This document shows positions 56,043 through 63,048 of a DNA stretch of 64,000 nt, piece by piece. The translations under genes were made by a program, and so were the position numbers. The DNA is taken from the NCBI RefSeq assembly GCF_002563965.1, contig NZ_PDJF01000001.1, positions 1,426,001 through 1,490,000 on the forward strand, written 5' to 3'. The notes beneath the pieces are model-generated. The model saw only the letters and a list, made by a program, of their open reading frames with translations. It was not told the DNA's origin and searched no databases. Numbering within the stretch: position 1 is the first letter of the stretch; each line of letters opens with the position of its first letter. Source of the DNA: Corynebacterium renale (lineage in GTDB: Bacteria > Actinomycetota > Actinomycetes > Mycobacteriales > Mycobacteriaceae).

Positions 56043-56726
56043 ATGATTTTCCTGCGCTCTGTCTCCGCCCAGCATGTGGAGGACCCGGACTATGGGGTGG
56101 GCATGCCAGTATTCCGTTGGCTTCTCGACGGCCACCGCCTCCACTTCCGTGCCCCAATCACTTTCATCACGGGTGAAAATGGTGCAGGGAAATCTACGCT
56201 CGTTGAAAGTTTGGCGCGCGTGCTGGGATTACATGGTGCTGGTGGCGCGGAGCGGCGTTTCATGGGAACCGGTGACGATTTCACCTCAAACGCATATCGA
56301 AGTCTGCTGATCCGCAAGACTGACCCGATTCCCCAGGCCTTCTTCCTGCGCGGGGAAACGTACCTGGATACGGTGAACGCACTGGGCATGTCCACTCCTG
56401 GTTCGCATGGGGAATCGATTATCGAAATGACCGGCTACCTATCCACGCAACCTGGGGTGTACATTCTCGACGAGCCTGAAGCCGGCTTATCAGCGGTGTC
56501 TCAGATGGCTTTGCTGGCTCAGTTCGCGCACGGGGTAGAAGCTGGCGCCCAGTGGATTGTGGCCACCCATTCACCGATCCTGCTCGCCACCCCGGGCGCC
56601 CACATCTTGGAAGTTCATGAGGATGGGATTACTGAGGTGAGCTACCGGGAGAGCCAACCATTTAGGCACTATGCCGAATTCTTCGCGGACCCAGAGGGGG
56701 TGGCCGCATACTTGGTGGGGGATTAA
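56043..56726 (+). CDS. ABC-type AAA ATPase, small stand-alone (SMC/RecF-like fold)
   Basis: 227 residues from the ATG at 56043 (MIFLRSVSAQHVED); the frame is open to 56001 without a better start. Walker A is ITGENGAGKSTLVESLA, Walker B VYILDEPEAGLSAVSQMALL and the H-loop IVATHSPILLATPGA. These short AAA_21/23-type ATPases are widespread, sometimes called YhaO/YbhF-like, with unclear function. No partner nuclease gene adjoins it, so it is probably not a defence (Old/Gabija) module. It ends the conserved block before the tRNA/prophage region. Confidence 0.82.
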   Translation: MIFLRSVSAQHVEDPDYGVGMPVFRWLLDGHRLHFRAPITFITGENGAGKSTLVESLARVLGLHGAGGAERRFMGTGDDFTSNAYRSLLIRKTDPIPQAFFLRGETYLDTVNALGMSTPGSHGESIIEMTGYLSTQPGVYILDEPEAGLSAVSQMALLAQFAHGVEAGAQWIVATHSPILLATPGAHILEVHEDGITEVSYRESQPFRHYAEFFADPEGVAAYLVGD

Positions 56727-56750
56727 GTAAGAAGTAGTGCTGGAAATAGC

Positions 56751-56782
56751 TTAGGCCCCTGCTCCGAAAAGCAGGGGCCTAA
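56751..56782. terminator. Bidirectional terminator between the ATPase gene and tRNA-Asn
   Basis: Perfect 13-bp stem TTAGGCCCCTGCT (56751-56763) / AGCAGGGGCCTAA (56770-56782). It serves the ATPase gene on the plus strand and tRNA-Asn on the minus strand. Confidence 0.85.
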
Positions 56783-56789
56783 AATCTTG

Positions 56790-56862
56790 CTCCTCCAACT
56801 GGGCTCGAACCAGTGACCCTTCGATTAACAGTCGAATGCTCTGCCAACTGAGCTATGGAGGA
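56790..56862 (-). tRNA. tRNA-Asn (GTT)
   Basis: Read on the minus strand the sequence folds into a full cloverleaf: acceptor TCCTCCA/TGGAGGA, D arm GCTC/GAGC, anticodon stem TTCGA/TCGAA with loop CTGTTAA (anticodon GTT), T arm ACTGG/CCAGT with TTCGAGC. Discriminator base G; CCA is not encoded. Confidence 0.97.
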
Positions 56863-56903
56863 CTATGTAACCCGGAGTTTGTACTCCCTGGCAACGAGTA
56901 GAA

Positions 56904-56932
56904 ACTATACAAGTAACTTTAAATAGTGGCAA
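56904..56932 (-). promoter_or_regulatory. Promoter of tRNA-Asn
   Basis: On the minus strand: -35 TTGCCA (56927-56932), spacer exactly 17 nt, -10 TATAGT (56904-56909). The start site would lie about 35 nt before the mature tRNA 5' end. Confidence 0.65.
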
Positions 56933-56963
56933 ATCCGCAGGTGGGAGCCGTAAAAGGAGATAT

Positions 56964-57173
56964 GTGTGCACTGCTGATCGAGGTGACCTTTTCGGTGCAG
57001 GATACTCAGACATTGTCGCGCACACGACTGAATTGCTTACCGACGAGGACGCGTACCACTCCATGGCCAACGCTGTGAACCCATACGGGGACGGCCAGGC
57101 CGCAAAGCGTGTAGTGGCTGCGATTGCTGAACTCCTCGGCGTCGGAAAGCGATTGCCAGATTTTACGGCCTAG
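56964..57173 (+). pseudogene. wecB: 3' remnant of UDP-N-acetylglucosamine 2-epimerase
   Basis: A 69-codon frame whose last ~60 residues match the extreme C-terminus of WecB-type epimerases: LFGAGYSDIVAHTTELL, DAYHSMANAVNPYGDGQAA and RVVAAIAELLG. The normal protein is about 370 residues; the first ~310, including all catalytic residues, are missing. The first few codons up to the match are not conserved. An AAAGGAG precedes the ATG by chance or as a leftover. It is trapped between tRNA-Asn and tRNA-Met, so a deletion or replacement removed the gene body. Expression of a functional product is unlikely. Confidence 0.75.
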
Positions 57174-57228
57174 TGACGGCAGGGTGCCGTTCGTTGTTGG
57201 CGGTATTTCTCCGATTGGGACGGCTCTG

Positions 57229-57234
57229 TATAAT
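57229..57234 (+). promoter_or_regulatory. -10 element of the tRNA-Met promoter
   Basis: Consensus TATAAT 44 nt before the tRNA 5' end. The -35 region at the usual distance (TTTCTC, 57206-57211) is poor. Confidence 0.55.
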
Positions 57235-57278
57235 GTTTCCTGTTGCCCACACCGTGCTGGTGTTGAGCGGCAGGTATT

Positions 57279-57352
57279 GGGGCTATAGCTCAGTCGGTTA
57301 GAGCAGTGGACTCATAATCCATTGGTCCCGGGTTCGAGCCCCGGTGGCCCCA
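57279..57352 (+). tRNA. tRNA with CAT anticodon (probably elongator tRNA-Met)
   Basis: Cloverleaf: acceptor GGGGCTA/TGGCCCC, D arm GCTC/GAGC, anticodon stem GTGGA/TCCAT with loop CTCATAA (anticodon CAT), T arm CCGGG/CCCGG with TTCGAGC, discriminator A. G1-C72 pairing and D-stem rule out the initiator. Elongator Met is most likely; tRNA-Ile2 with lysidine-modified CAT cannot be excluded by eye. Confidence 0.92.
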
Positions 57353-57359
57353 CGGTAAG

Positions 57360-57393
57360 GAAACCCCCAGGTTAGTGATAACCTGGGGGTTTC
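57360..57393 (+). terminator. Terminator after tRNA-Met
   Basis: Perfect 15-bp stem GAAACCCCCAGGTTA (57360-57374) / TAACCTGGGGGTTTC (57379-57393) with a 4-nt loop. The phage-derived region starts right after it. Confidence 0.85.
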
Positions 57394-57450
57394 AAGTTTT
57401 CGCAGGGTCGACTACTTTAGTGGTTGTGGAGGGAAATTAAGAGGGCGGTT

Positions 57451-57708
57451 ATGTCAGCAATTGAAACTGGGTCTGATGCTATTCGCTTGCTAAGCGCTGC
57501 AACTGGGTATGAGGAATCGTTTTTCTCTCGCCGAATATGCGACGGAGAAGATCGATTTCATGTGATGCCACAAAACGAGGAACTTGAAGGTTTACCTTGT
57601 TATTGGGTGTTTAAGGAATCTGGTAAAATTCAGGAGTTGTATATTAGACATGCCCCAGAAGTTCAGGCCTGGTATGAGCTTCCTACGACTCGCGAATACG
57701 ATGTTTAA
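57451..57708 (+). CDS. Small orphan gene, candidate immunity protein of a lost toxin module
   Basis: 85 residues from the ATG at 57451, with AGAGGG 5 nt upstream; an in-frame earlier start at 57424 lacks a ribosome-binding site. The protein is acidic and soluble (IETGSDAIRLLSAATGYEESFF; GLPCYWVFKESGKIQELYI), size and character like phage or polymorphic-toxin immunity proteins. I recognise no family. Position is the argument: it directly precedes a phage portal gene fragment, exactly where in the next two modules an immunity gene is followed by scaffold and then portal. Its toxin partner is absent. Confidence 0.55.
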   Translation: MSAIETGSDAIRLLSAATGYEESFFSRRICDGEDRFHVMPQNEELEGLPCYWVFKESGKIQELYIRHAPEVQAWYELPTTREYDV

Positions 57709-58673
57709 AAACTCGTAGATGCAACCCCTTGTGTTTATGCGGCAGCTTTTCATGGCCACCTTCCTGGGGCGGATTTTGAGGCAGCACTGCGCTTTTACCG
57801 CGCAGCAACCGGCCACGCCGAACACATGACCCTCTACCTCCCCAACGAAACCATCCTGATTTCGCGCCGGGCAGGCAAGTGGGAGGCCATAGAGCGTATC
57901 GAGCATGGTTTAGGGCGTGTGTCGATTGTCATGGCGTTCAACCAAGACACCTCCGATGATGTGTGGGCTGGCGAAACACAATTCTCGGAGCTGAAACCAT
58001 TGGTGAATATGGCAGGTCGTGTCATGCTGCAGCTGCAGATGGCCATGGAAACGGTCTCCACGCCGCAAAAGATTGCTCTTGGTGTTGCTTGCACGGACTT
58101 CCAGGACGAGTTCGGCAACCCGCTTGATGACTGGGATACCTATCTGGGATCAGTGTGGGCGATTTCTACCAAAGGCGCTGACGTGAAGCAGTTGCCGGGT
58201 GCAGATCTAGCCGGGTTTCATAAAAGACCATCACGATGCTGGCCGAGCAGGCGGCCACCGTGACTGGTCTTCCGGTGCGCATGATGGGGCAAAACACAGC
58301 CAATCCCGCAGCACAAGGTTCTATCCGTGCTGACGAGTCTCGCTTGGTTAAACACGTCGAGCGTGTTGGCCGTTCGATTGGTGCTGCCCTTGGGTGGTCG
58401 CTTGGTGTGGCTGAACGTATTCGGCGCCATTCGTGGGAGTCTGACGGCAAGATTTCCATCCTGTGGCATGACCCTGGTACCCCGACAGAGGCGCAGCGTG
58501 CGGACGCGCTATCGAAGAAGACCGGCGGTAAGCCAGTGCTCTCGGTTCGTGGCGCGTTGCTCGAGCTTGGGTTTACTCAGGCACGTATTGATAAGGAACT
58601 TCAGTGGTTGGCCCAGGAGCGTGAGGGCTATTTCGATGTCACCGACACGAAGCTTGAGCGCGGCAGTCTATAA
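57709..58673 (+). pseudogene. Phage portal protein (SPP1 gp6-like), 5'-truncated and frameshifted
   Basis: Frame 1 (57709 to about 58220) encodes ALRFYRAATGHAEHMTLYLP, LGRVSIVMAFNQ and the portal-type PLDDWDTYLGSVWAI region. At the run AAAA (58221-58224) one base too many shifts the frame: the continuation, LAEQAATVTGLPVRMMGQN, IRADESRLVKHVERVGRSIG and WHDPGTPTEAQRADALS, is in another frame and ends at 58673. Portals of this family are about 450-500 residues; here about 320 codons remain and the N-terminal ~third is gone. The portal forms the dodecameric channel of the phage head. Truncated by recombination next to the orphan gene. Confidence 0.85.
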
Positions 58674-58694
58674 ACGCATAGGAGGTGTTAAGCC

Positions 58695-60269
58695 ATGAGT
58701 ATTACGTGGTCATTTCGTCCTTTGCCTCCTGAGATGCGTGAGGAAGCGATTGCTCGGTCGAAGATTGTGCAGCAAGTTTTGCGCACCTTACACACTAAGG
58801 TGATGCCGCGGGCTGAGCCGATGGATATTGATCTTTGGGAGCAAACACTTGCACAAGGGATTGTGCCTCTTATTACTGAAGCGCAGGCTGCGAATGCAGC
58901 GTTGGTTGATAAGACAATGAATCTTGAGCTGATGGCTAACGGTTGGCAGGATACGCCGATTGGGGTGCTTAATCCGCAGGGTTTTGCTGGTTTTACGCCT
59001 GATGGTGATCCACTGGAGATGATTCCTCGTGCCGTGGCTAAGCATGTTCGTGAGCGCTTAGCCCTGTATGAGGAACCGAGTGTGCAGCAGCGGCGTCAAG
59101 CGTGGGAATCAGGCGGCAAGCTTCTTGCCACTATTGCCCAAACCGCGTTAATTGATACTCAACGTATGGCTAAGTCGGTGGCGGAGCTGATGCGACCGAA
59201 GACGTTGTACGTCCGAAAAGCGAATGTGCCGTGTTGGGCGAGGTGTGCGATCTTAGCCGGCAAGCGCGGGTACTGGGACAAGCCGTTTAAACGTCATCCA
59301 GGCTGTGATTGCACGCAGATTGCGGTACCAGAGGGAACTGGTGCACCTCCCAAGACCCCGGAGTTTAGTGTCCAAGCGTATTGGGATTCGTTAAGTGCTC
59401 GGGACCAGGAAAAGGTGTTTGGTAAGGCTGGTGCTGCGGCGATTCGTTCGGGTGCTGACATTAATCAGGTTGTGAATTCACGCTCTGGCATGAGTGCGGC
59501 AGGCTCGGCGTTTACCACTGTTGGGACGACGCAGCGGTCGCAGACGATGCGGTATTACTACGGGAAACCGACTGGTTCTGTGCGTGGTATGGCGCGTGTG
59601 CCGCGGTTGAGCGTGCCGGAGATAATCCGGCAGACCCAGGGGGATGCGAGGGCGCGTACTGCTTTGCTGTTTCAGCATGGGTATATCAGGTCGGTACAAC
59701 CTGGGGTTTTGCCTCGTGAGGTGTTTGACTTGGTTGCTGATCCAGCTCGTGTGCGTCAGCAGGCGTTGTTTGAGGAGTTCGCGGAGATTGTGCCGTTGAT
59801 TGATCCCGCTTTACCGTTGGAGCACATCACGAAAGCAGGGGGAGCGCGTTACGTACCAAAACGAGGTTTGATTTATGTCACTGGTGGTCATACTTCAGCG
59901 TGCTCGGAGGAAACTGTCAGTTCAGTGCGTCATCTTCTGAGGGAATTTCCTAACGCTCGTTTGAGTTCGCCAAAGTCATTTTTCCCTCCCCAGCCCGATG
60001 AACAATTGCTTCGATGGCTTGAAGACGTAAGCGCTGATGTTCTTAACTATCCCGATTTTCTTGACCGTACTGGTAATGATGGGTGGCTGTTGCAGAAGAG
60101 TGTTGTTGATGCGGTGGGAAACCGCATGCGTCTTGAAATGATTATTCAGGCTAACCGTGCAAATGAAGAGTATTCGTGGAAGAAGGCCACGATCTTTGCT
60201 CGCCATGGTGATAAGGTGAAGAGCATCACTCGTGATGGACAAATTGTGGATGTTCCCTGGGAGGGATAG
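58695..60269 (+). CDS. Phage minor capsid (MuF-like) protein with C-terminal putative toxin domain
   Basis: 524 residues, start supported by AGGAGG. Residues ~1-290 resemble minor capsid/MuF proteins that follow the portal: helical N-terminus, then the metal-type cluster C-x3-C (PCWARC) with HPGCDC, and AYWDSLSARDQEKVFGKAGAAAIRSG. From ~345 the sequence no longer resembles a capsid protein: KAGGARYVPKRGLIYVTGG, a polar segment, and a terminal module with MRLEMIIQANRANEEYSWKK and IFARHGDKVKSITRDGQ. MuF proteins with variable C-terminal toxins are a known class of phage polymorphic toxins. The toxin type is not recognised. A small gene 3 bp downstream is the expected immunity partner. Frame is intact although flanking phage genes are broken. 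Confidence 0.8.
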   Translation: MSITWSFRPLPPEMREEAIARSKIVQQVLRTLHTKVMPRAEPMDIDLWEQTLAQGIVPLITEAQAANAALVDKTMNLELMANGWQDTPIGVLNPQGFAGFTPDGDPLEMIPRAVAKHVRERLALYEEPSVQQRRQAWESGGKLLATIAQTALIDTQRMAKSVAELMRPKTLYVRKANVPCWARCAILAGKRGYWDKPFKRHPGCDCTQIAVPEGTGAPPKTPEFSVQAYWDSLSARDQEKVFGKAGAAAIRSGADINQVVNSRSGMSAAGSAFTTVGTTQRSQTMRYYYGKPTGSVRGMARVPRLSVPEIIRQTQGDARARTALLFQHGYIRSVQPGVLPREVFDLVADPARVRQQALFEEFAEIVPLIDPALPLEHITKAGGARYVPKRGLIYVTGGHTSACSEETVSSVRHLLREFPNARLSSPKSFFPPQPDEQLLRWLEDVSADVLNYPDFLDRTGNDGWLLQKSVVDAVGNRMRLEMIIQANRANEEYSWKKATIFARHGDKVKSITRDGQIVDVPWEG

Positions 60270-60272
60270 CAA

Positions 60273-60593
60273 GTGCTTTTTCATGAAGCAATAGATCAAC
60301 TTAGCGTCGAACTTGGTGCTTTCGACCACAATTTACTTAGCCCGAGGTATGAAGAACGTCTTCTCGTTGCGTACATTGATGCGATGAAGTGTGGAAGAAA
60401 AGTTACGAATCTCGAGGCAAAGCGAGAATTCCTCGGAATTTTTGAGGAGCCTATCTACTACGAAGAGAATTTTTATAGTGAGATTGGTGTGCGAGATGCT
60501 TTCGCTTTAGCGGAGGAATTTGCTGAGATGGAACCTGTGGTGCCTCTAGAGTTTCCTACTATCGAGGACATGGACCTTTACCGAAGTCACTAG
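60273..60593 (+). CDS. Putative immunity protein for the MuF-toxin at 58695
   Basis: 106 residues from the GTG at 60273, 3 bp after the MuF-toxin stop, with GGAGGG about 9 nt upstream (inside the end of the toxin gene). Strongly acidic (LGIFEEPIYYEENFYSEIG; LAEEFAEMEPVVPLEF), helical, soluble, no signal. Composition and placement are those of immunity proteins in MuF and CDI-type polymorphic toxin systems. No family recognised. It is followed by a rho-independent terminator, so toxin and immunity gene form a closed transcription unit. Confidence 0.6.
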   Translation: MLFHEAIDQLSVELGAFDHNLLSPRYEERLLVAYIDAMKCGRKVTNLEAKREFLGIFEEPIYYEENFYSEIGVRDAFALAEEFAEMEPVVPLEFPTIEDMDLYRSH

Positions 60594-60610
60594 TGGCATA
60601 AGTCTGTTTC

Positions 60611-60660
60611 ACCCATCACTTTGTGTGGTGGGTTTTTTATGCCCACCTTCGTCGGTGGGT
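60611..60660 (+). terminator. Terminator plus second hairpin between immunity gene and scaffold gene
   Basis: Stem ACCCATCAC (60611-60619) / GTGGTGGGT (60625-60633) followed by six T (60633-60638). A second small hairpin CCCACC/GGTGGG (60642-60659) lies directly after it, before the AAGGAG of the scaffold gene. Confidence 0.85.
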
Positions 60661-60684
60661 GTTCGTATATAAGGAGAAATAAGT

Positions 60685-61290
60685 ATGAAAAACCGTATGC
60701 GTCCGTGGGTTCGGATGTTCGCTGCTGAAGCAGATACCGGCCAAGGTATAGAAGCACCTCAAGGCTGCGCTGGCACCGCATCAGCACAGCACGACGCATC
60801 TGCTGCGCAGTCAGACCAAGAGTCTGAAACTGATACTCATCCTGATGGTGAGACCGATAGCGACGATGGCGAGGACGATAACCCTAACCGTCGCGGTGGC
60901 CACCGTGCTGTGCTCGCTGATCTTGCACGCCAACGCGATAAGCGACAGGAGGCTGAAGCCGCTCGCGATGAGTACAAGGCTCGCCTTGATGAAATCGATA
61001 AGGCCAATATGACCGAGCTGGAGCGCACCCAAGCAGAGCTTGCAAAAGCCCACGAGCAGATTGCCACGTTGAAGTAGGCGCAAGAGCAGCAGGCCCGCCA
61101 GCAGATGGTGGCCAAGGTACTTGCTGACGTGAAACTCCCCGCCGAGATGGCGGACCGACTACGCGGCGAGACCGAAGAAGAACTCGCCGCTGACGCCAAA
61201 ACCTTGGCCGAAGCACTGGGCTTCAACGCTACACGCGGCAATAACCGAACCAATGGTCAAACAAGTCCAGGCCGGTATCGCGCCGGGTAA
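60685..61290 (+). pseudogene. Phage scaffold protein with in-frame amber codon, 3' end replaced
   Basis: ATG at 60685 after AAGGAGAAA. The first 130 codons are typical of siphophage capsid scaffold (acidic, then coiled-coil LADLARQRDKRQEAEAARDE, MTELERTQAELAKAHEQ). A TAG at 61075-61077 interrupts the frame in a Gln-rich stretch, after which scaffold-like coding continues in the same frame (VAKVLADVKLPAEMADRLRG, EELAADAKTLAEALG) to about 61240, where the sequence switches to a portal C-terminus in another frame. The nominal readthrough frame ends at 61290. A CAG to TAG change would explain the stop. No intact capsid gene follows. Confidence 0.75.
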
Positions 61291-61486
61291 TTCGCGTGTG
61301 GTGTGGGACCGGTTGGGGTATACCCCGGAGGAGCAACGCTTGATGGAGTCTGAAGTTCGTCGTGTGCAGGCTGCGGATCGTGCTGGTGCGTTGGCGCGGA
61401 TCGCGGGTGACACTCAAGTGGGTCGGATTGCTGATCAGATTGTTGTTGCTGCGCGTGCTAATCGTGAACCTGGATGCGGAGTATGA
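61253..61486 (+). pseudogene. C-terminal fragment of a second phage portal protein
   Basis: 77 codons ending at 61486, overlapping the next start by 4 bp (ATGA) as intact portal/MuF pairs do. VQAGIAPGNSRVVWDRLGYTPEEQRLMES resembles portal C-termini (compare ALLELGFTQARIDKELQ at the end of the first portal copy). The other ~85% of the portal is absent; the joint with the scaffold gene is at about 61240-61253. No ribosome-binding site supports the internal ATG. Confidence 0.7.
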
Positions 61487-62205
61487 GTGAGTACCGGGAT
61501 GATTATGCACGGTCGCTTGATGGGCTTCGCATGTTGGTGCGACGGGATCTTTTAGCGTGGTGGAAGCAGACAGAAGGCCTGGGGTTTATCGAGCAGAAGA
61601 GGCTTTTGGAAGACCCGTTTGCTGCGATTGCGGAAACATACGGCGAGCAGGCCGCATATGCTGCCGCGGATTACCTGTTTTTGGAGCGTTCGCTTGATGA
61701 CACTCTGCGAGAGTTGGAGTATCCGGAGGTTGCTGACCCAGTTGGGTTTGAGAAGGCTCGGGCATCGTTTAGGTATGCGATGCGGGTGGATGATGTGGGA
61801 AGTGTCGCCGAGCGGGAGCGCGCAAAGACCCAGCTGCAGGCTATTACGAACAGGCTTGTTGTTGTGCCTGGGCGTCGTACTGTGGAATTAGGTGTTGCTC
61901 AAGCCGGTACGCGGTATGCGCGTGTGCCGGAGCCTGGTGCGTGTGCGTGGTGTTTGATGGTTGCTTAGGGTGGGGCGGAGTCTTTGCCTAAAAAGGGTAA
62001 GGGTGGTGAGCTTCGGCGGTATCACGATAATTGCCGGTGTTTAGGTATTGAGGTGAAAACGGATGCTGATTTGCCGCGGCTTAATCGGGATTTGGCGACT
62101 GCGGGTGCCACGTTGAATCATGAGCTCGGAAAGTCCCCTAGTGTGCAGGATTGGCGTCAATACATCACGGCTCGGCGTGAGCAAGCAGGCCAGGACGTGG
62201 AGTGA
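61483..62205 (+). pseudogene. Second phage minor capsid protein (VG15/MuF type) with in-frame amber codon
   Basis: From the ATG at 61483 (MSEYRDDYARSLDGL) the frame runs 161 codons to TAG at 61966-61968, right after CAWCLMVA; in the same frame coding resumes (LPKKGKGGELRRYHDNCRC) and ends at 62205 after DWRQYITARREQAGQDVE. The combined protein, about 240 codons, contains the CxxC ... HxxCxC cluster of the MuF/VG15 family split by the stop. Sequence is only distantly related to the MuF at 58695, so the two modules come from different phages. The EndoU-like frame at 62295 probably was its C-terminal toxin extension. Confidence 0.78.
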
Positions 62206-62294
62206 CCCAGGCTGCAGTATTGCCGGATACCGCGTTACAAGGGTGATGGGTATTCGACTGTCTTTCCCGGTGAAAAAGTCCGCCGTTAGATAAG

Positions 62295-62666
62295 ATGCCG
62301 GGTCATGTGCTTCATGGTTGGCGGGACTTGAGTGATGGTGACCGCAAGCGTCGTGATGCGGGTGAACCTGTTCAGGGGCGGCCGCATGATGAGAGTCTGC
62401 GTGATGGGCACCGCTGGGACACACAGCGTGAAGGAGCATCGAAGTTTTCCAAAGAGTGGTCTGACCAGAAGATTGCCGATGCTGTGCGGGATGCTATCGA
62501 GAGTCCAGAGTTTACAGCATTCAACGACTATTCCAGAGAGGTCTGGTCAGAGATCGATGGCGAAGTTGTGTACGCCAAATATGTTAAAGTCAAAGGTAGG
62601 GAAAAGTTTGTGGAAGGTTACACAGTCGGCAGAATTCCACCCCGGGCAAGAAAGGTCGTGGGATGA
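62295..62666 (+). CDS. EndoU-like toxin domain, detached C-terminal part of a MuF toxin
   Basis: 123 codons from an ATG at 62295 without a clear ribosome-binding site; the frame is open from 62274. HVLHG near the start, GHRWDTQREGASKFSKEWSDQKIADAVRDAI and the following strand-rich EVVYAKYVKVKGRE segment follow the layout of bacterial EndoU nucleases (HxLxG ... GGH/GHR ... FPxxWSDxxI). Two histidines suit an RNase active site. In MuF toxins this domain forms the end of the minor capsid protein; here an 89-bp stretch with frame breaks separates them. The immunity gene starts within its last codons (ATGA), so the toxin end is intact. Family call moderate. Confidence 0.6.
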   Translation: MPGHVLHGWRDLSDGDRKRRDAGEPVQGRPHDESLRDGHRWDTQREGASKFSKEWSDQKIADAVRDAIESPEFTAFNDYSREVWSEIDGEVVYAKYVKVKGREKFVEGYTVGRIPPRARKVVG

Positions 62667-62914
62667 AACTCCAAGAGGCCTATCGTATTTTGGAAGCAAT
62701 GACCCCGCCTACTGTTTCTCGGGAGGCAGCAGAGGATTCGCTTGAAGCGGGGGCACCAGAAGGTGCAATCTTAGCATTAATCGAGGATGCGATGACTGAG
62801 CGTGAGCTTACGTGGCAAATGCTTGAGTTCGCCCGAAAGCTGGACTTATCTTCGCCATATGAATTGCTTCTAGATTTGGTGGAATCAGATTTTAGAGACA
62901 ATAGCGTCGCCTAG
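62663..62914 (+). CDS. Putative immunity protein for the EndoU-like toxin
   Basis: 83 residues, acidic, all-helical by appearance (LQEAYRILEAMTPPTVSREAAED; MTERELTWQMLEFARKLDL; YELLLDLVESDF). Its ATG overlaps the toxin stop by 4 bp, implying tight translational coupling. No signal peptide. No family recognised. Ends 11 bp before a tRNA 3' end fragment. Confidence 0.6.
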   Translation: MKLQEAYRILEAMTPPTVSREAAEDSLEAGAPEGAILALIEDAMTERELTWQMLEFARKLDLSSPYELLLDLVESDFRDNSVA

Positions 62915-62925
62915 GTAGGTGGTGG

Positions 62926-62950
62926 CCAGGTTCGAGTCCTGGTCGGCGCA
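62926..62950 (+). repeat. tRNA 3'-end fragment (T arm and acceptor strand), possible attachment-site remnant
   Basis: CCAGG-TTCGAGT-CCTGG forms a perfect T arm, followed by TCGGCGC, the 3' half of an acceptor stem, and discriminator A. The 5' half, D arm and anticodon arm are missing. The implied tRNA begins GCGCCGA, compatible with tRNA-Lys among others. Integrases commonly use tRNA 3' ends, so this may mark an old att site. It is not identical to either full tRNA in this window. Confidence 0.6.
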
Positions 62951-62952
62951 CG

Positions 62953-63015
62953 AAACCCCAACTCTTGATGTTTTTCTCCAGGAGGGAAAGACACCAAGGG
63001 TGTGGGGTTTTTCTT
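62953..63015 (+). terminator. Long imperfect hairpin with T-tract ahead of the second scaffold gene
   Basis: Outer stem AAACCCCA (62953-62960) / TGGGGTTT (63003-63010), an imperfect inner stem (CTCTTGATGT.. / ..ACACCAAGGG), then TTTTTCTT. It separates the immunity gene and tRNA fragment from the scaffold gene, the same position as the terminator at 60611. Confidence 0.7.
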
Positions 63016-63048
63016 ATGCCCAAAACATGTGATTTCCCAGGAGGAATG

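Noticed and set aside
56043..56726. Anti-phage defence ATPase near the phage region
   Set aside because: It is a stand-alone AAA ATPase in the conserved core block without a nuclease or other effector partner.
57279..62950. tRNA-Met and the 62926 fragment as attL/attR of one prophage
   Set aside because: Their T arms and acceptor strands differ at several positions, so they are not a direct repeat from one integration; no integrase gene lies between them.
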